From assembly GCA_944347775.1 (NCBI GenBank), contig CALVMT010000091.1, forward strand, positions 1-64,000: a stretch of DNA of 64,000 nt, read 5' to 3'. Source of the stretch: an uncultured Clostridia bacterium. GTDB lineage: Bacteria; Bacillota; Clostridia; Christensenellales; Christensenellaceae. A model generated the notes under the pieces. It searched no databases, had not been told where the DNA came from, and saw only the letters and a list, made by a program, of their open reading frames with translations. Positions 52,750 through 60,974 of the stretch are shown piece after piece; the stretch's first letter is position 1, and every line of letters starts with the position of its first letter. The translations under genes were made by a program, and so were the position numbers.

Positions 52750-53558
52750 TATATTATTATGACGGAACACTTGAAGGGCTGTTTTGTTGTATTTATGAAA
52801 GTTATGCCAAAAAAGAAATTCCGCTCGATATTATTGATCATCATAGGGCACAACTGCAGTTTTTTAATACCAAATATATTCACACAGTTCATCAAAAAAG
52901 TGAACGCGTGAAAAATGGATTATTAAAAAAAGCAGGGAGAAAAGTATATGTGTTTATGAAAAAGGCTTTTTTGACTTGTATACCGCAAAAAGAAATAATA
53001 TTGCTAAGGTTTGCTCGTTTGAGCTTTGCACAAGGAATGAAAGTAAAATCTTTATTGTCTCATCCAGATGTCGATGTGTTGAATCGTGCGGTAAAGCATC
53101 TAAATAGAGAAACGGAATTGCTGTTGGGATTCCTTCGTTTTTCAGAATACGGAGGTGTTTTAGTAAGCGTAATAGAACCGAAAAATCAAGTTTTACCGTT
53201 GTTGAAACCGCATTTTTGTGAACGGTTTTCTGGAGAAGCTTTTTTGATTTTTGATCAGACACATCATCAGGCTCTCTTATATTATAAAGGACATAGTAAA
53301 ATATGTGAGATGAATGCTATACGGTTGCCGCAAGCGAATAAAGAAGAACAAGGTTTGCGCTTATTATGGAAACAATTTTATCGTACAATTGGCATTTCTT
53401 CGCGTTACAATCCTACTTGCCGAAGGACCCATATGCCGAAACGTTATTGGCGCAATATGACAGAGTTTCAACACTTTGAGTTGCATACAGGCACGGATGA
53501 ACACAATGAGGACATACTGTTAATTTGTCCAAATTCAAATAATGGCATAAAGACTTAA
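52728..53558 (+). CDS. TIGR03915-family DNA metabolism partner protein (DUF4130)
   Basis: The 276-residue protein opens with IIYYYDGTLEGLFCCIYESY, ends in RYNPTCRRTHMPKRYWRNMTEF, and has the middle motif LNRAVKHLNRETELLLGFLRFSEYGG. All are features of the family that accompanies the TIGR03916 radical SAM proteins. It overlaps that gene by 22 bases. In other phyla the domain is fused to a uracil-DNA-glycosylase-like domain, which suggests a role in base repair. There is no glycosylase domain here. Confidence 0.88.
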   Translation: MSERPDIIYYYDGTLEGLFCCIYESYAKKEIPLDIIDHHRAQLQFFNTKYIHTVHQKSERVKNGLLKKAGRKVYVFMKKAFLTCIPQKEIILLRFARLSFAQGMKVKSLLSHPDVDVLNRAVKHLNRETELLLGFLRFSEYGGVLVSVIEPKNQVLPLLKPHFCERFSGEAFLIFDQTHHQALLYYKGHSKICEMNAIRLPQANKEEQGLRLLWKQFYRTIGISSRYNPTCRRTHMPKRYWRNMTEFQHFELHTGTDEHNEDILLICPNSNNGIKT

Positions 53559-53600
53559 ATTTAGATTGTTTAGTGATCCAAAAGGCAAAACTAAGAATAA

Positions 53601-53640
53601 AAAGAAACTGACCGTTTAATTTACGGTCAGTTTCTTTTTT
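53601..53640. terminator. Bidirectional terminator between the repair operon and nagA
   Basis: AAAGAAACTGACCGT (53601-53615) pairs with ACGGTCAGTTTCTTT (53623-53637), followed by T and preceded by A tracts. It overlaps the nagA stop region at 53639 and serves both convergent genes. Confidence 0.92.
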
Positions 53641-54778
53641 AATTTAATTCATACTCAATTTGGCCGCGGATATATGTTTTTAACAACTGCAAATCCTTAG
53701 ACAAAAGAACAAAGTCGGCTTTTTTTCCAATTTGAATCGTACCGATAGAGGAGTCTCCGATGGCTTTAGCAGGATTATACGTCCCCAGTTTTAATGCATG
53801 TTCTAAAGAAACATCTGTTTCCTTTAATAAATTGCGGATACCAATTAAAGGAGAAATAATAGAACCGGCTAATCTTCCGTCATCCGCCATATGCGCGGCA
53901 CCATCCTTGACATAAATCTTCTGACCAGCTAATTGGAAAAAGCCTTCCCCTTGATGAGCAGGTTCTAATGCATCCGAGCAAATAAAAGTTTTATCAAAAC
54001 CTTTTGCTTTCATAATTAGTTTGGCTGCATATTTGTTGATGTGATGCAAGTCCGGGATGAACTCACAGGTAATACGGTCATCAGTGAGTGTCACGCTGAT
54101 TGCACCTTCTTTTCTATGATGAAATGCATACATCCCATTAAAAGTGTGTGTAACTATACTGAGCCCTTGTGCAATGGCTTGTTCCATATCGCTAGCATTT
54201 GCGTCCGTATGAGCTGCACTAACCAATATATTTTTTTGCGCCAAATATTGAATTAGTTGCATACCGCCTTTTTTTTCAGGCGCCAAGGAAACACGCCGGA
54301 CGATATCTTCATTATCACCAACCATCTTTTTATAATTTTCCAGTGTAGGATTTTGCAACATGGGGATGGCATGTGCTCCTCGATTGTCAATATTAAAGAA
54401 TGGCCCTTCTATATGAGCACCTAAAATACGTGCACCATGTGTATTATGTATCATTTCAGATTTAACTTCACTGAGAAAATGGTTAATTTTTTCAAAGGAG
54501 TCCGTAGCGTTTGTAGGACAAAACGAAGTTGTCCCTACACTTGGCAGATGTTTAACGAGATGAGCAGTACCGCCGGGCGTCAAGACATCCATACCAAAAC
54601 TTCCGTGGATATGCAGGTCAATAAATCCCGGACATAATATTGCACCTTTTGCATCAAAAGCATCTGATAATTCGCAGTGCTCATATAGTTGTTGAATTAA
54701 TCCATTTTCAAAGCGTATTGCGGTGACAGGAATAAAGATTTCTCCATTAAAAATTCGAGCATTTTTTATAATAGGCAT
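53639..54778 (-). CDS. nagA: N-acetylglucosamine-6-phosphate deacetylase
   Basis: The 379-residue amidohydrolase has the H-x-H metal motif in CPGFIDLHIHGSFGMD (about 53-68), GAHIEGPFF with the metal Glu, SAAHTDAN, VTHTFNGMYAFHHR and the catalytic Asp in FICSDALEPA. It removes acetate from GlcNAc-6-P for amino-sugar use or wall recycling. No nagB adjoins it. The start ATG 54778 follows GGAGGAATT, and the T-box transcript starts about 140 bases away in the opposite direction. Confidence 0.94.
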   Translation of the reverse strand: MPIIKNARIFNGEIFIPVTAIRFENGLIQQLYEHCELSDAFDAKGAILCPGFIDLHIHGSFGMDVLTPGGTAHLVKHLPSVGTTSFCPTNATDSFEKINHFLSEVKSEMIHNTHGARILGAHIEGPFFNIDNRGAHAIPMLQNPTLENYKKMVGDNEDIVRRVSLAPEKKGGMQLIQYLAQKNILVSAAHTDANASDMEQAIAQGLSIVTHTFNGMYAFHHRKEGAISVTLTDDRITCEFIPDLHHINKYAAKLIMKAKGFDKTFICSDALEPAHQGEGFFQLAGQKIYVKDGAAHMADDGRLAGSIISPLIGIRNLLKETDVSLEHALKLGTYNPAKAIGDSSIGTIQIGKKADFVLLSKDLQLLKTYIRGQIEYELN

Positions 54779-54880
54779 AGAAATTCCTCCGAATAAAACT
54801 TTATGTTTATTATAAGATTATTTTTGAAAAGAGGGAAGTAAATAATAGAAAAACATAAGAAATAGAAATTAATAAAAAGA

Positions 54881-54909
54881 TTGACAATTACTTTATTGGT
54901 GTGTTATCA
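54881..54909 (+). promoter_or_regulatory. Promoter of the T-box transcript
   Basis: TTGACA (54881-54886), a 17-base spacer and TTATCA (54904-54909) lie just upstream of the T-box leader. Transcription should start near 54916. Confidence 0.7.
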
Positions 54910-54915
54910 TTATTA

Positions 54916-55200
54916 CAATTTTAATGGGCGATGACGAAGAGGGTCGAAATTGGAGCTTAAAGAGAGTTGACGGATGGTGTGAGTCAATAGCGGAAAATTT
55001 CAATGACTGGTCACTTCCGAGCCGGAGAGCAGAAAGCAGAAAGTGCAAGTAGAGCTTCCCGTGAAGCTGCGTCAAGGCGATGGGTTTGATAGAACCCTTG
55101 AGGTGGCATACATTTGTATGCAATTTGAGTGGTACCGCGGATATTGAAATTATTTTTATTTCCGTCTCAAAGAAATTTTCTTTGAGACGGTTTTTTTGTC
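54916..55200 (+). promoter_or_regulatory. T-box riboswitch leader
   Basis: The T-box signature TGGTACCGCGG is at 55130-55140 within GAGTGGTACCGCGG. A Stem I can be drawn: basal GGC/GCC (54927-54929 with 55021-55023), a GATGA...GA kink-turn, GAAG with CTTC, and GAAATT (54945-54950) with AATTTC. The specifier side is then 55002-55013 (AATGACTGGTCA region), with TGG, ACT or GAC as possible codons. The terminator is CCGTCTCAAAGAAA / TTTCTTTGAGACGG plus seven T (55162-55197). Uncharged tRNA would favour read-through into the ligase fusion gene 24 bases on. Which tRNA is sensed remains open. Confidence 0.92.
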
Positions 55201-55223
55201 CCTTAAAAAGGAGGAGTGAATAC

Positions 55224-57506
55224 ATGTCGCAAATGACAGGTTTGGCATTTAAGTTGCAGGAAATGGCAGGACGAATTAAGAGCTTGCGGGAAATTGTAGA
55301 GTTGACGCCGGCACAAATGGCTGAAAAGACGGGTGTTTCAGTAGAAGAATATATTCGCTGTGAACAGGGAAAAGAAGATTTAAACTTTGCCTTTCTATAT
55401 CGTTGCGCATTGGCACTTGGTGTGGATGTAACAGATATTATTGAAGGTAGTAGCCCGAATCTCAGTTCTTATATGGTAACGAGAAAAGGAGAAGGGCAGC
55501 GAATTGAACATGCGCATGGGATGACGTATTATAACTTGGCTCCACGGTTTAAAAATAGAATTGCAAACCCTCTATACGTTCGAGCGGAATATAGCGAACA
55601 GGCGCAGTATAGCGATATTGAATTGACGACACATCGTGGACAAGAATGTGATATCATTATTGAAGGAAAGCTGAAAGTACAAGTTGGTGAACATATTGAA
55701 GTTCTTGGCGAGGGAGACAGTATTTATTACGATAGTGCAACACCGCACGGTATGATTGCCGTAGATGGAAAAGATTGTTTATTTTATGCTATTGTATTAA
55801 GTCCGGATGGAGAAGTTCAAAATCAGCCTGTAGAATATATTGATGCACCTGTTGCACCGATAGAACAACAGCAGCGTATTTATGAGAATTTTATTCTCCC
55901 TGAGGAAAAAGATGGTGCCCTTCAGGCGATTTCATTTAAAAACGAAGATCACTTTAATTTTGCTTATGACATTGTTGATACATTAGCCGCAACGAAGCCT
56001 AATAAATTGGCCATGCTGCATGTTGATGCAGATAAGACGGAGAGACGCTTTAGTTTTGAGGACATGAGCAGAAATTCTTCTCGGGCTGCAAATTATTTTA
56101 AAGCGTTGGGTATCAAGAAGGGTGATCGTGTTATGTTGGTTTTAAAAAGGCACTATCAGTTTTGGTTTGCAATTCTTGCTCTTCATAAAATAGGGGCTAT
56201 TGCGATTCCGGCGACAAATCAGTTGCAGCAAAAGGATTTTTCTTATCGCTTTGAAGCAGCTGGTGTGAGTGCAATTCTGTGTACTGCAGATGGGCATACT
56301 GCCGAACAAGTTGATTTGGCTGCGGCGGAGTGTGGAAATTTGATCAAACAGAAAATTATCGTTGGCGGAAAAAGGGAAGGTTGGCATAATTTTGATGAAG
56401 AATATGTGATGTATCGCAGTAGATTTGAGCGCCCCAAAAAAGAATGTCCTGAGGGAGAAGACCTGATGCTGATGTTTTTTACATCAGGGACAACAGGATA
56501 TCCTAAAATTGCAGCACATAATTTTAAATATCCATTAGGTCATTTTGTGACAGCGAAGTATTGGCATTGTGTTGATCCGGAGGGGTTGCATTTAACAATT
56601 TCGGATACGGGATGGGCGAAAGCATTATGGGGAAAATTATATGGGCAATGGCTTTGCGAAGCGGCAATATTTGTGTATAATTTTGATCGGTTTGATGCAC
56701 ACGATATTTTGCCGATGTTTGCAAAGTATCATATTACGACATTTTGCGCACCGCCGACGATGTATCGTTTTATGATCAAAGAAGATCTTTCTAAATTTGA
56801 TCTTAGTTCGATTAAGCATGCGACAATTGCGGGGGAAGCACTTAACCCCGAAGTGTTCCATCAATTTAAAAAAGCTACGGGGCTTTTACTAATGGAAGGC
56901 TTTGGCCAGTCAGAAACGACGGTAGCAATTGGTAATCTTGTTGGAATGAAGCCCAAAGTTGGTTCAATGGGTAAACCCGTTCCTTTATACGATATTGATT
57001 TGTTGACAACCGATGGGCGCAGCGCGGAAGTAGGAGAAGTGGGTGAGATTGTGATTAAAACAAAAGATCATATTCCGTGTGGCTTGTTCCGGGGGTATTA
57101 TCATGCTGAAGAGAAAACAAAAGAAAGTTGGCATGACGGATATTATCACACAGGAGATACGGCATGGAGAGATGAGGATGGTTATTATTGGTATGTAGGA
57201 AGAGTAGATGATTTGATTAAATCTTCCGGTTACCGTATTGGGCCTTTTGAAATAGAAAGCGTCATTATGGAATTGCCATATGTGTTAGAATGTGGAGTTT
57301 CTCCTGCGCCGGATCCTATACGCGGACAAGTTGTTAAAGCCAGTATTGTTTTGACAAAGGGAACAGAGCAGACAGAAGAATTGAAAAAAGAAATACAAAA
57401 TTATGTCAAGAAGCGTACAGCTCCTTATAAATATCCAAGAATCGTTGTATTCCGCGAAGAATTGCCTAAAACAACCAGTGGTAAAATTATACGTAATCAA
57501 TTGTAA
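55224..57506 (+). CDS. XRE-HTH / cupin / AMP-forming acyl-CoA ligase fusion protein
   Basis: The start is ATG 55224 after AAGGAGGAG; the long upstream frame runs through the T-box and is not coding. The 760-residue protein has three parts. Residues about 10-72 are an XRE HTH (RIKSLREIVELTPAQMAEKTG). A cupin follows at about 95-190 (ELTTHRGQECDIIIEG, DSIYYDSATPHGMIA). Residues about 250-760 are an ANL-superfamily adenylating enzyme with FFTSGTTGYPKIAAH (about 417-431), a GFGQSETT motif, YHTGDTAWRDEDGYYWYVGR and the C-terminal Lys in PKTTSGKIIRN. HTH plus cupin is a small-molecule sensor layout. The ligase resembles acetyl/medium-chain CoA synthetases. Control by a T-box links it to an amino acid; its substrate is unknown. 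Confidence 0.9.
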   Translation: MSQMTGLAFKLQEMAGRIKSLREIVELTPAQMAEKTGVSVEEYIRCEQGKEDLNFAFLYRCALALGVDVTDIIEGSSPNLSSYMVTRKGEGQRIEHAHGMTYYNLAPRFKNRIANPLYVRAEYSEQAQYSDIELTTHRGQECDIIIEGKLKVQVGEHIEVLGEGDSIYYDSATPHGMIAVDGKDCLFYAIVLSPDGEVQNQPVEYIDAPVAPIEQQQRIYENFILPEEKDGALQAISFKNEDHFNFAYDIVDTLAATKPNKLAMLHVDADKTERRFSFEDMSRNSSRAANYFKALGIKKGDRVMLVLKRHYQFWFAILALHKIGAIAIPATNQLQQKDFSYRFEAAGVSAILCTADGHTAEQVDLAAAECGNLIKQKIIVGGKREGWHNFDEEYVMYRSRFERPKKECPEGEDLMLMFFTSGTTGYPKIAAHNFKYPLGHFVTAKYWHCVDPEGLHLTISDTGWAKALWGKLYGQWLCEAAIFVYNFDRFDAHDILPMFAKYHITTFCAPPTMYRFMIKEDLSKFDLSSIKHATIAGEALNPEVFHQFKKATGLLLMEGFGQSETTVAIGNLVGMKPKVGSMGKPVPLYDIDLLTTDGRSAEVGEVGEIVIKTKDHIPCGLFRGYYHAEEKTKESWHDGYYHTGDTAWRDEDGYYWYVGRVDDLIKSSGYRIGPFEIESVIMELPYVLECGVSPAPDPIRGQVVKASIVLTKGTEQTEELKKEIQNYVKKRTAPYKYPRIVVFREELPKTTSGKIIRNQL

Positions 57507-57509
57507 CGA

Positions 57510-57546
57510 AAATACCCTATGCAGCTTATATGCATAGGGTATTTTT
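57510..57546. terminator. Bidirectional terminator
   Basis: AAATACCCTATGCA, a seven-base loop and TGCATAGGGTATTTTT form a 13-14 bp stem between the ligase fusion gene and the leftward DUF4363 gene. Confidence 0.9.
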
Positions 57547-57552
57547 AATATT

Positions 57553-57933
57553 TCAGAAAATGTTTCCAAAAGAAAACATATCCGTTTTTGTTAAATGAGT
57601 AAATAGATAATCAAGTTGTTCAAAGCTATACGATAGTTCAGCTTCATCTCCACCGGTAAGCAAGCATTTGAGGTGGGCCAATTCTAGGTAAATATCGTCT
57701 AGTTGCTGATGAGGAAGTAGAGAAATTAATATATTGGCGCGTTCTTCCCATTGTGTATAAAGTTTAGTGTAAATTTTTTCGGTTTGATCTTCATTATGTG
57801 TGTAATGACTTTCTTGTACTTGTGCCAGCAGGGATCGGAGAGCATGGGAAGAATCTTTTAAATATTGACTTTGTAATATACACCCGCCAAAAAGTAATAT
57901 GCAAATAATGAGAAGAAAAATTTTTCTAAGCAT
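57553..57933 (-). CDS. DUF4363-like small lipoprotein
   Basis: The 126-residue protein has a lipoprotein signal peptide with Cys at residue 18 (LLFGGC). A helical mature part follows with a tryptophan in TQWEERANILISLLPHQQLDDIYLELAHLKCLL. This resembles DUF4363 proteins, which are often encoded directly after a DUF421 membrane protein, as here with an eight-base overlap. Outer face of the membrane; function unknown. Confidence 0.75.
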   Translation of the reverse strand: MLRKIFLLIICILLFGGCILQSQYLKDSSHALRSLLAQVQESHYTHNEDQTEKIYTKLYTQWEERANILISLLPHQQLDDIYLELAHLKCLLTGGDEAELSYSFEQLDYLFTHLTKTDMFSFGNIF

Positions 57934-58642
57934 TAAAATATCCTTTCTTTAACTGTGCAGTGTATGTTTTCCCGAATTTATCCTGTAAGAAAATTTCGCC
58001 GTTATCCGAAAGTGTCAATAATAGAATTTCACGAATAGAACGATACCCCAAATTAATAATAAATTTTTGAAGCTTGTCTTTATCTGTATTTAGATTTGCT
58101 AACCCTGATGTATTAAACTGTCCATCCAGCAATACTGCAGAATAAAAACTGGGATCGGACACGTGAACTTTCATCTGTTTTGGCGTTAAAGGTGCCTCGC
58201 TGGCATAGGGTAAAACGGATAATTGGCCATTAGTTTCTAAAACCGCATAGTGAATGCTGCTGATATCTGTTTGACCAGACATGCGCAATTGTTCCATCAG
58301 GTCGTTTAAGCTATACCCGTTTTTTTTGATTTCATCATAGAGCAATTTGCCGTTGTGAATTAAAATACTTGGTTTCCCGCATAAAAACAAACGCATTGTT
58401 TTGCTTTTAAGACATACATAATTGATTAATGCGTAAAGCAATAATAACGTGATTGAAGGAACTAAACCGTAGATAAAAGGTGTTCCAGGATTATCCATAG
58501 GGGTGGCGGCTACTTCTGCAATAAGTAAAGTGATGACAATTTCATATGGCTGTAATTGTCCCGCTTGCTTTTGTCCCATAATTCTCATGGTAAGAAATAA
58601 AATAATATAGATTAGAGCTGTTTTTAAGATAATGTTGATCAT
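57926..58642 (-). CDS. DUF421 (YetF-family) membrane protein
   Basis: The 238-residue protein has three N-terminal membrane helices (about 5-22, 31-50, 58-76) and a cytosolic part with the YetF hallmarks MRIMGQKQAGQLQPYEIVITLLIAE, RLFLCGKPSILIHNGKL, LRMSGQTDISSIHYAVLETNGQLSV and, later, GLANLNTDKDKLQKFI. YetF-type proteins are widespread in spore formers; some associate with spore germination or membrane maintenance. The start ATG 58642 follows AAAGGAGTAATT. It forms an operon with the DUF4363 gene. Confidence 0.93.
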   Translation of the reverse strand: MINIILKTALIYIILFLTMRIMGQKQAGQLQPYEIVITLLIAEVAATPMDNPGTPFIYGLVPSITLLLLYALINYVCLKSKTMRLFLCGKPSILIHNGKLLYDEIKKNGYSLNDLMEQLRMSGQTDISSIHYAVLETNGQLSVLPYASEAPLTPKQMKVHVSDPSFYSAVLLDGQFNTSGLANLNTDKDKLQKFIINLGYRSIREILLLTLSDNGEIFLQDKFGKTYTAQLKKGYFNA

Positions 58643-58778
58643 AATTACTCCTTTTCCATTGCTAGTATGTCAGGAAAATTTATGGAATATACATAATTTG
58701 CTGGATAATTAATATTGAGTGTAGGCTTAAAATACGATAAGCTAGGTATTGGATGTAAATTAAATAAAGGAAGAAAAA

Positions 58779-59765
58779 ATGAGTAGAAGTAAATATTGTA
58801 TACTAATTTTATTAATGCTTATTTTCTTAATTTTTTTAACAAGTTGCTCAGTTAAGCAGCTTTCTTCAAACCGATATGAAATCGGAAAAGAATTAACGGA
58901 AATATTGTGGAATGTTGATTATCGTTCATTTACAGCGGAAAATACAACAATATTTGCTAAAAAATATTATGAATCCTCTTATCTAGAGTATTATTTAAAA
59001 GATGAAGAATATAATGCCGGGGTACTTCATGTTCAGGAAACTCAACTAATAAGTCGACTATTATCCACTGAAAATATGGGTGAAGAACTGGAAAATTTAG
59101 ATGGTGTGCAATATACGATACAAAAACTAAAAGTTAATGTTGCGGTTGATCATTTTCGCCCGGAGTATCCGGAACAGAATTATTTTGAGGAAGGGGAAAC
59201 CTACTCTCTTATTTACTATATCTATTTTATTGAACAAAACGGACAGATGAAAATTTCCGGATTCTCTTATTTACCTGAAGATGGAGAAATGTTACCTCTT
59301 GAGCATCGTCAAAAACTAACACAGGAGCAAAAGGAAGAAATTCTTTCCATGACCAATGAATATTTAGCAATACGTTATCAATTAGATGCACAATCTTTTT
59401 CGCCTGACCAAGCTTGGGCGTTTTATCAGGAAAACTTAAGTGGAGTTTTTTTAGAACGTGATGAAATTTCGCTTGAGAGTCTAAAGAACATGACTGATGA
59501 ATATAAAAAATATGGGATAAAAATCCAATTAATGGAAAAACAATTGGAAGCAGGGGAGACAAAAACTTTAGCATATGATGGCTATACTGCACAATATTAT
59601 TATTGGGTAAAGGCAGAATATAGCTATAAAATTTTCGCAGACGATCCGCTTTTTTTCTCAATAAAAGGGGTGAACGAAAGGGAAAATTTAAAAGAGATGC
59701 TATATTTTGAACTACAGGAAGACGGTACTTTTCAGATTGTATTTGCAGAATACATTGAAGATTAG
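58779..59765 (+). CDS. Lipoprotein of unknown function
   Basis: The 328-residue protein has a lipoprotein signal peptide with Cys at residue 23 (FLTSC). The mature part is acidic and aromatic, rich in Glu, Tyr and Phe, with two similar halves: segments near 40-70 (TEILWNVDYRSFTAENTTIFAKKYY) and 195-225 (NEYLAIRYQLDAQSFSPDQAWAF). This is the pattern of NTF2-like or DUF-type extracellular domains. I do not recognise a named family. It stands alone, with ATG after AAAGGAAG. Confidence 0.7.
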   Translation: MSRSKYCILILLMLIFLIFLTSCSVKQLSSNRYEIGKELTEILWNVDYRSFTAENTTIFAKKYYESSYLEYYLKDEEYNAGVLHVQETQLISRLLSTENMGEELENLDGVQYTIQKLKVNVAVDHFRPEYPEQNYFEEGETYSLIYYIYFIEQNGQMKISGFSYLPEDGEMLPLEHRQKLTQEQKEEILSMTNEYLAIRYQLDAQSFSPDQAWAFYQENLSGVFLERDEISLESLKNMTDEYKKYGIKIQLMEKQLEAGETKTLAYDGYTAQYYYWVKAEYSYKIFADDPLFFSIKGVNERENLKEMLYFELQEDGTFQIVFAEYIED

Positions 59766-59840
59766 CTTGATAAAAACAATGGCAGGGAATAAAATAGAAG
59801 TTAGGTGCGGGAAGAGGAATCTTGCCGATTGGAGGAAAAA

Positions 59841-60068
59841 ATGAATAACCGGGAAGAAAAACAGCAAATCCTGAGCGAAAAGGAAAAAGCTTTGCAAAAA
59901 GAAATTGAAAAGCTAAATCATTTAGCTGAAGAAGCTCTTGAGCAGGGCGGGTCGTTAAGCGATGATCAGCGAGTATTGCGGCAAAGCAAATATACGGATG
60001 AAATGATTCTTGATATTCAATATTTGCAAAATATGTTAGATGAATATGATCGAGAGCATGGCGAATAA
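59841..60068 (+). CDS. Spo0E-like aspartyl-phosphate phosphatase (small)
   Basis: The start is ATG 59841 after TTGGAGG; the frame is open to 59805 without a ribosome site. The 75-residue protein is highly charged and helical, with a helix KEIEKLNHLAEEALEQGG, a turn SLSDDQRVLRQ and a second helix SKYTDEMILDIQYL. Spo0E-family proteins have the same two-helix hairpin with a signature S-Q-x-L-D-x-L-I; here it reads S-K-Y-T-D-E-M-I, so Gln and Leu are changed. Spo0E removes phosphate from Spo0A. The altered motif makes this call tentative. Confidence 0.5.
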   Translation: MNNREEKQQILSEKEKALQKEIEKLNHLAEEALEQGGSLSDDQRVLRQSKYTDEMILDIQYLQNMLDEYDREHGE

Positions 60069-60128
60069 ATATACAGAGATGGTTTTAATACATTTGAGAA
60101 TGGACAAGCCGGTTGTGGAGAAAAGAGA

Positions 60129-60974
60129 ATGGATATGGGATTGACAGACTTATTTGACAAAATTTCAACGATTAATCTGAATTTTACCATATTGGATGCT
60201 ATAGATATTTTGTTGGTTGCAGCAGCAATTTATGGCTTACTTAAGCTTACGCAGAAAACGCGGGCATCCCAGGTTTTAAAGGGGCTGGGAATTTTTATTA
60301 TACTTACTCAATTGTGCAAAATTATTGGCTTATCTGCGATGTCATGGGCGCTTAATATATTAATTGAGGCGGGTGTGATTATTATTGTTATTATTTTTCA
60401 GCCGGAAATACGTCGTGCATTGGAACATGTGGGACGAAATAAGCTTTTTCGCATGGTAGGAACTGGGGAAGTAAAGGATTACAGCCGCGAAATTGAGGAA
60501 ATTGAACGAGCGGTTTTAGATATGTCAAAGCATAAAGTGGGTGCTTTAATTGTGTTTGAGAATCGTACAGGACTTAACGATGTAATTGAAAGCGGACATA
60601 TTGTTGATGCGCGGATTACAAGCGAATTATTAGAAAATATTTTTTTTCATAATGCACCTCTGCATGATGGAGCAATGATTATCAAAGGTGACCGTATTGT
60701 TGCGGCAGGGTGTTTTTTGCCATTGAGTGATAATCGTAACCTTTCTTCTGAATTAGGTACCAGGCATCGGGCGGCTCTTGGAATATCAGAAGTTTCGGAT
60801 GCACGTATTCTTGTGGTTTCCGAAGAAAACGGAGTAATTTCACTTGCCCATGAGGGAACTTTAACAAGATATTTAGATATTAAGTCTCTGCATGAAACAT
60901 TGGAAACAATTTATAATGTAAGAGGCCGTTCCAGTAAGCGGATAGGAGGAAAGGCTTGGAGTAAAAATGGGTAA
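60129..60974 (+). CDS. cdaA: Diadenylate cyclase CdaA
   Basis: The 281-residue protein has three N-terminal membrane helices (about 21-38, 48-67, 73-91) and a cytosolic DAC domain with DGA at 180-182 (NAPLHDGAMII) and RHR at 212-214 (GTRHRAALGISE). It condenses two ATP to c-di-AMP, which controls potassium uptake and wall homeostasis. It overlaps the CdaR gene by eight bases; the membrane-bound CdaA-CdaR pair is the usual Firmicute arrangement. The usual third gene, glmM, is not present downstream. Confidence 0.97.
   Translation: MDMGLTDLFDKISTINLNFTILDAIDILLVAAAIYGLLKLTQKTRASQVLKGLGIFIILTQLCKIIGLSAMSWALNILIEAGVIIIVIIFQPEIRRALEHVGRNKLFRMVGTGEVKDYSREIEEIERAVLDMSKHKVGALIVFENRTGLNDVIESGHIVDARITSELLENIFFHNAPLHDGAMIIKGDRIVAAGCFLPLSDNRNLSSELGTRHRAALGISEVSDARILVVSEENGVISLAHEGTLTRYLDIKSLHETLETIYNVRGRSSKRIGGKAWSKNG

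Noticed and set aside
55080..55223. 48-residue N-terminal extension of the ligase fusion
   Set aside because: This stretch is the 3' part of the T-box, including its terminator, and is not protein coding.
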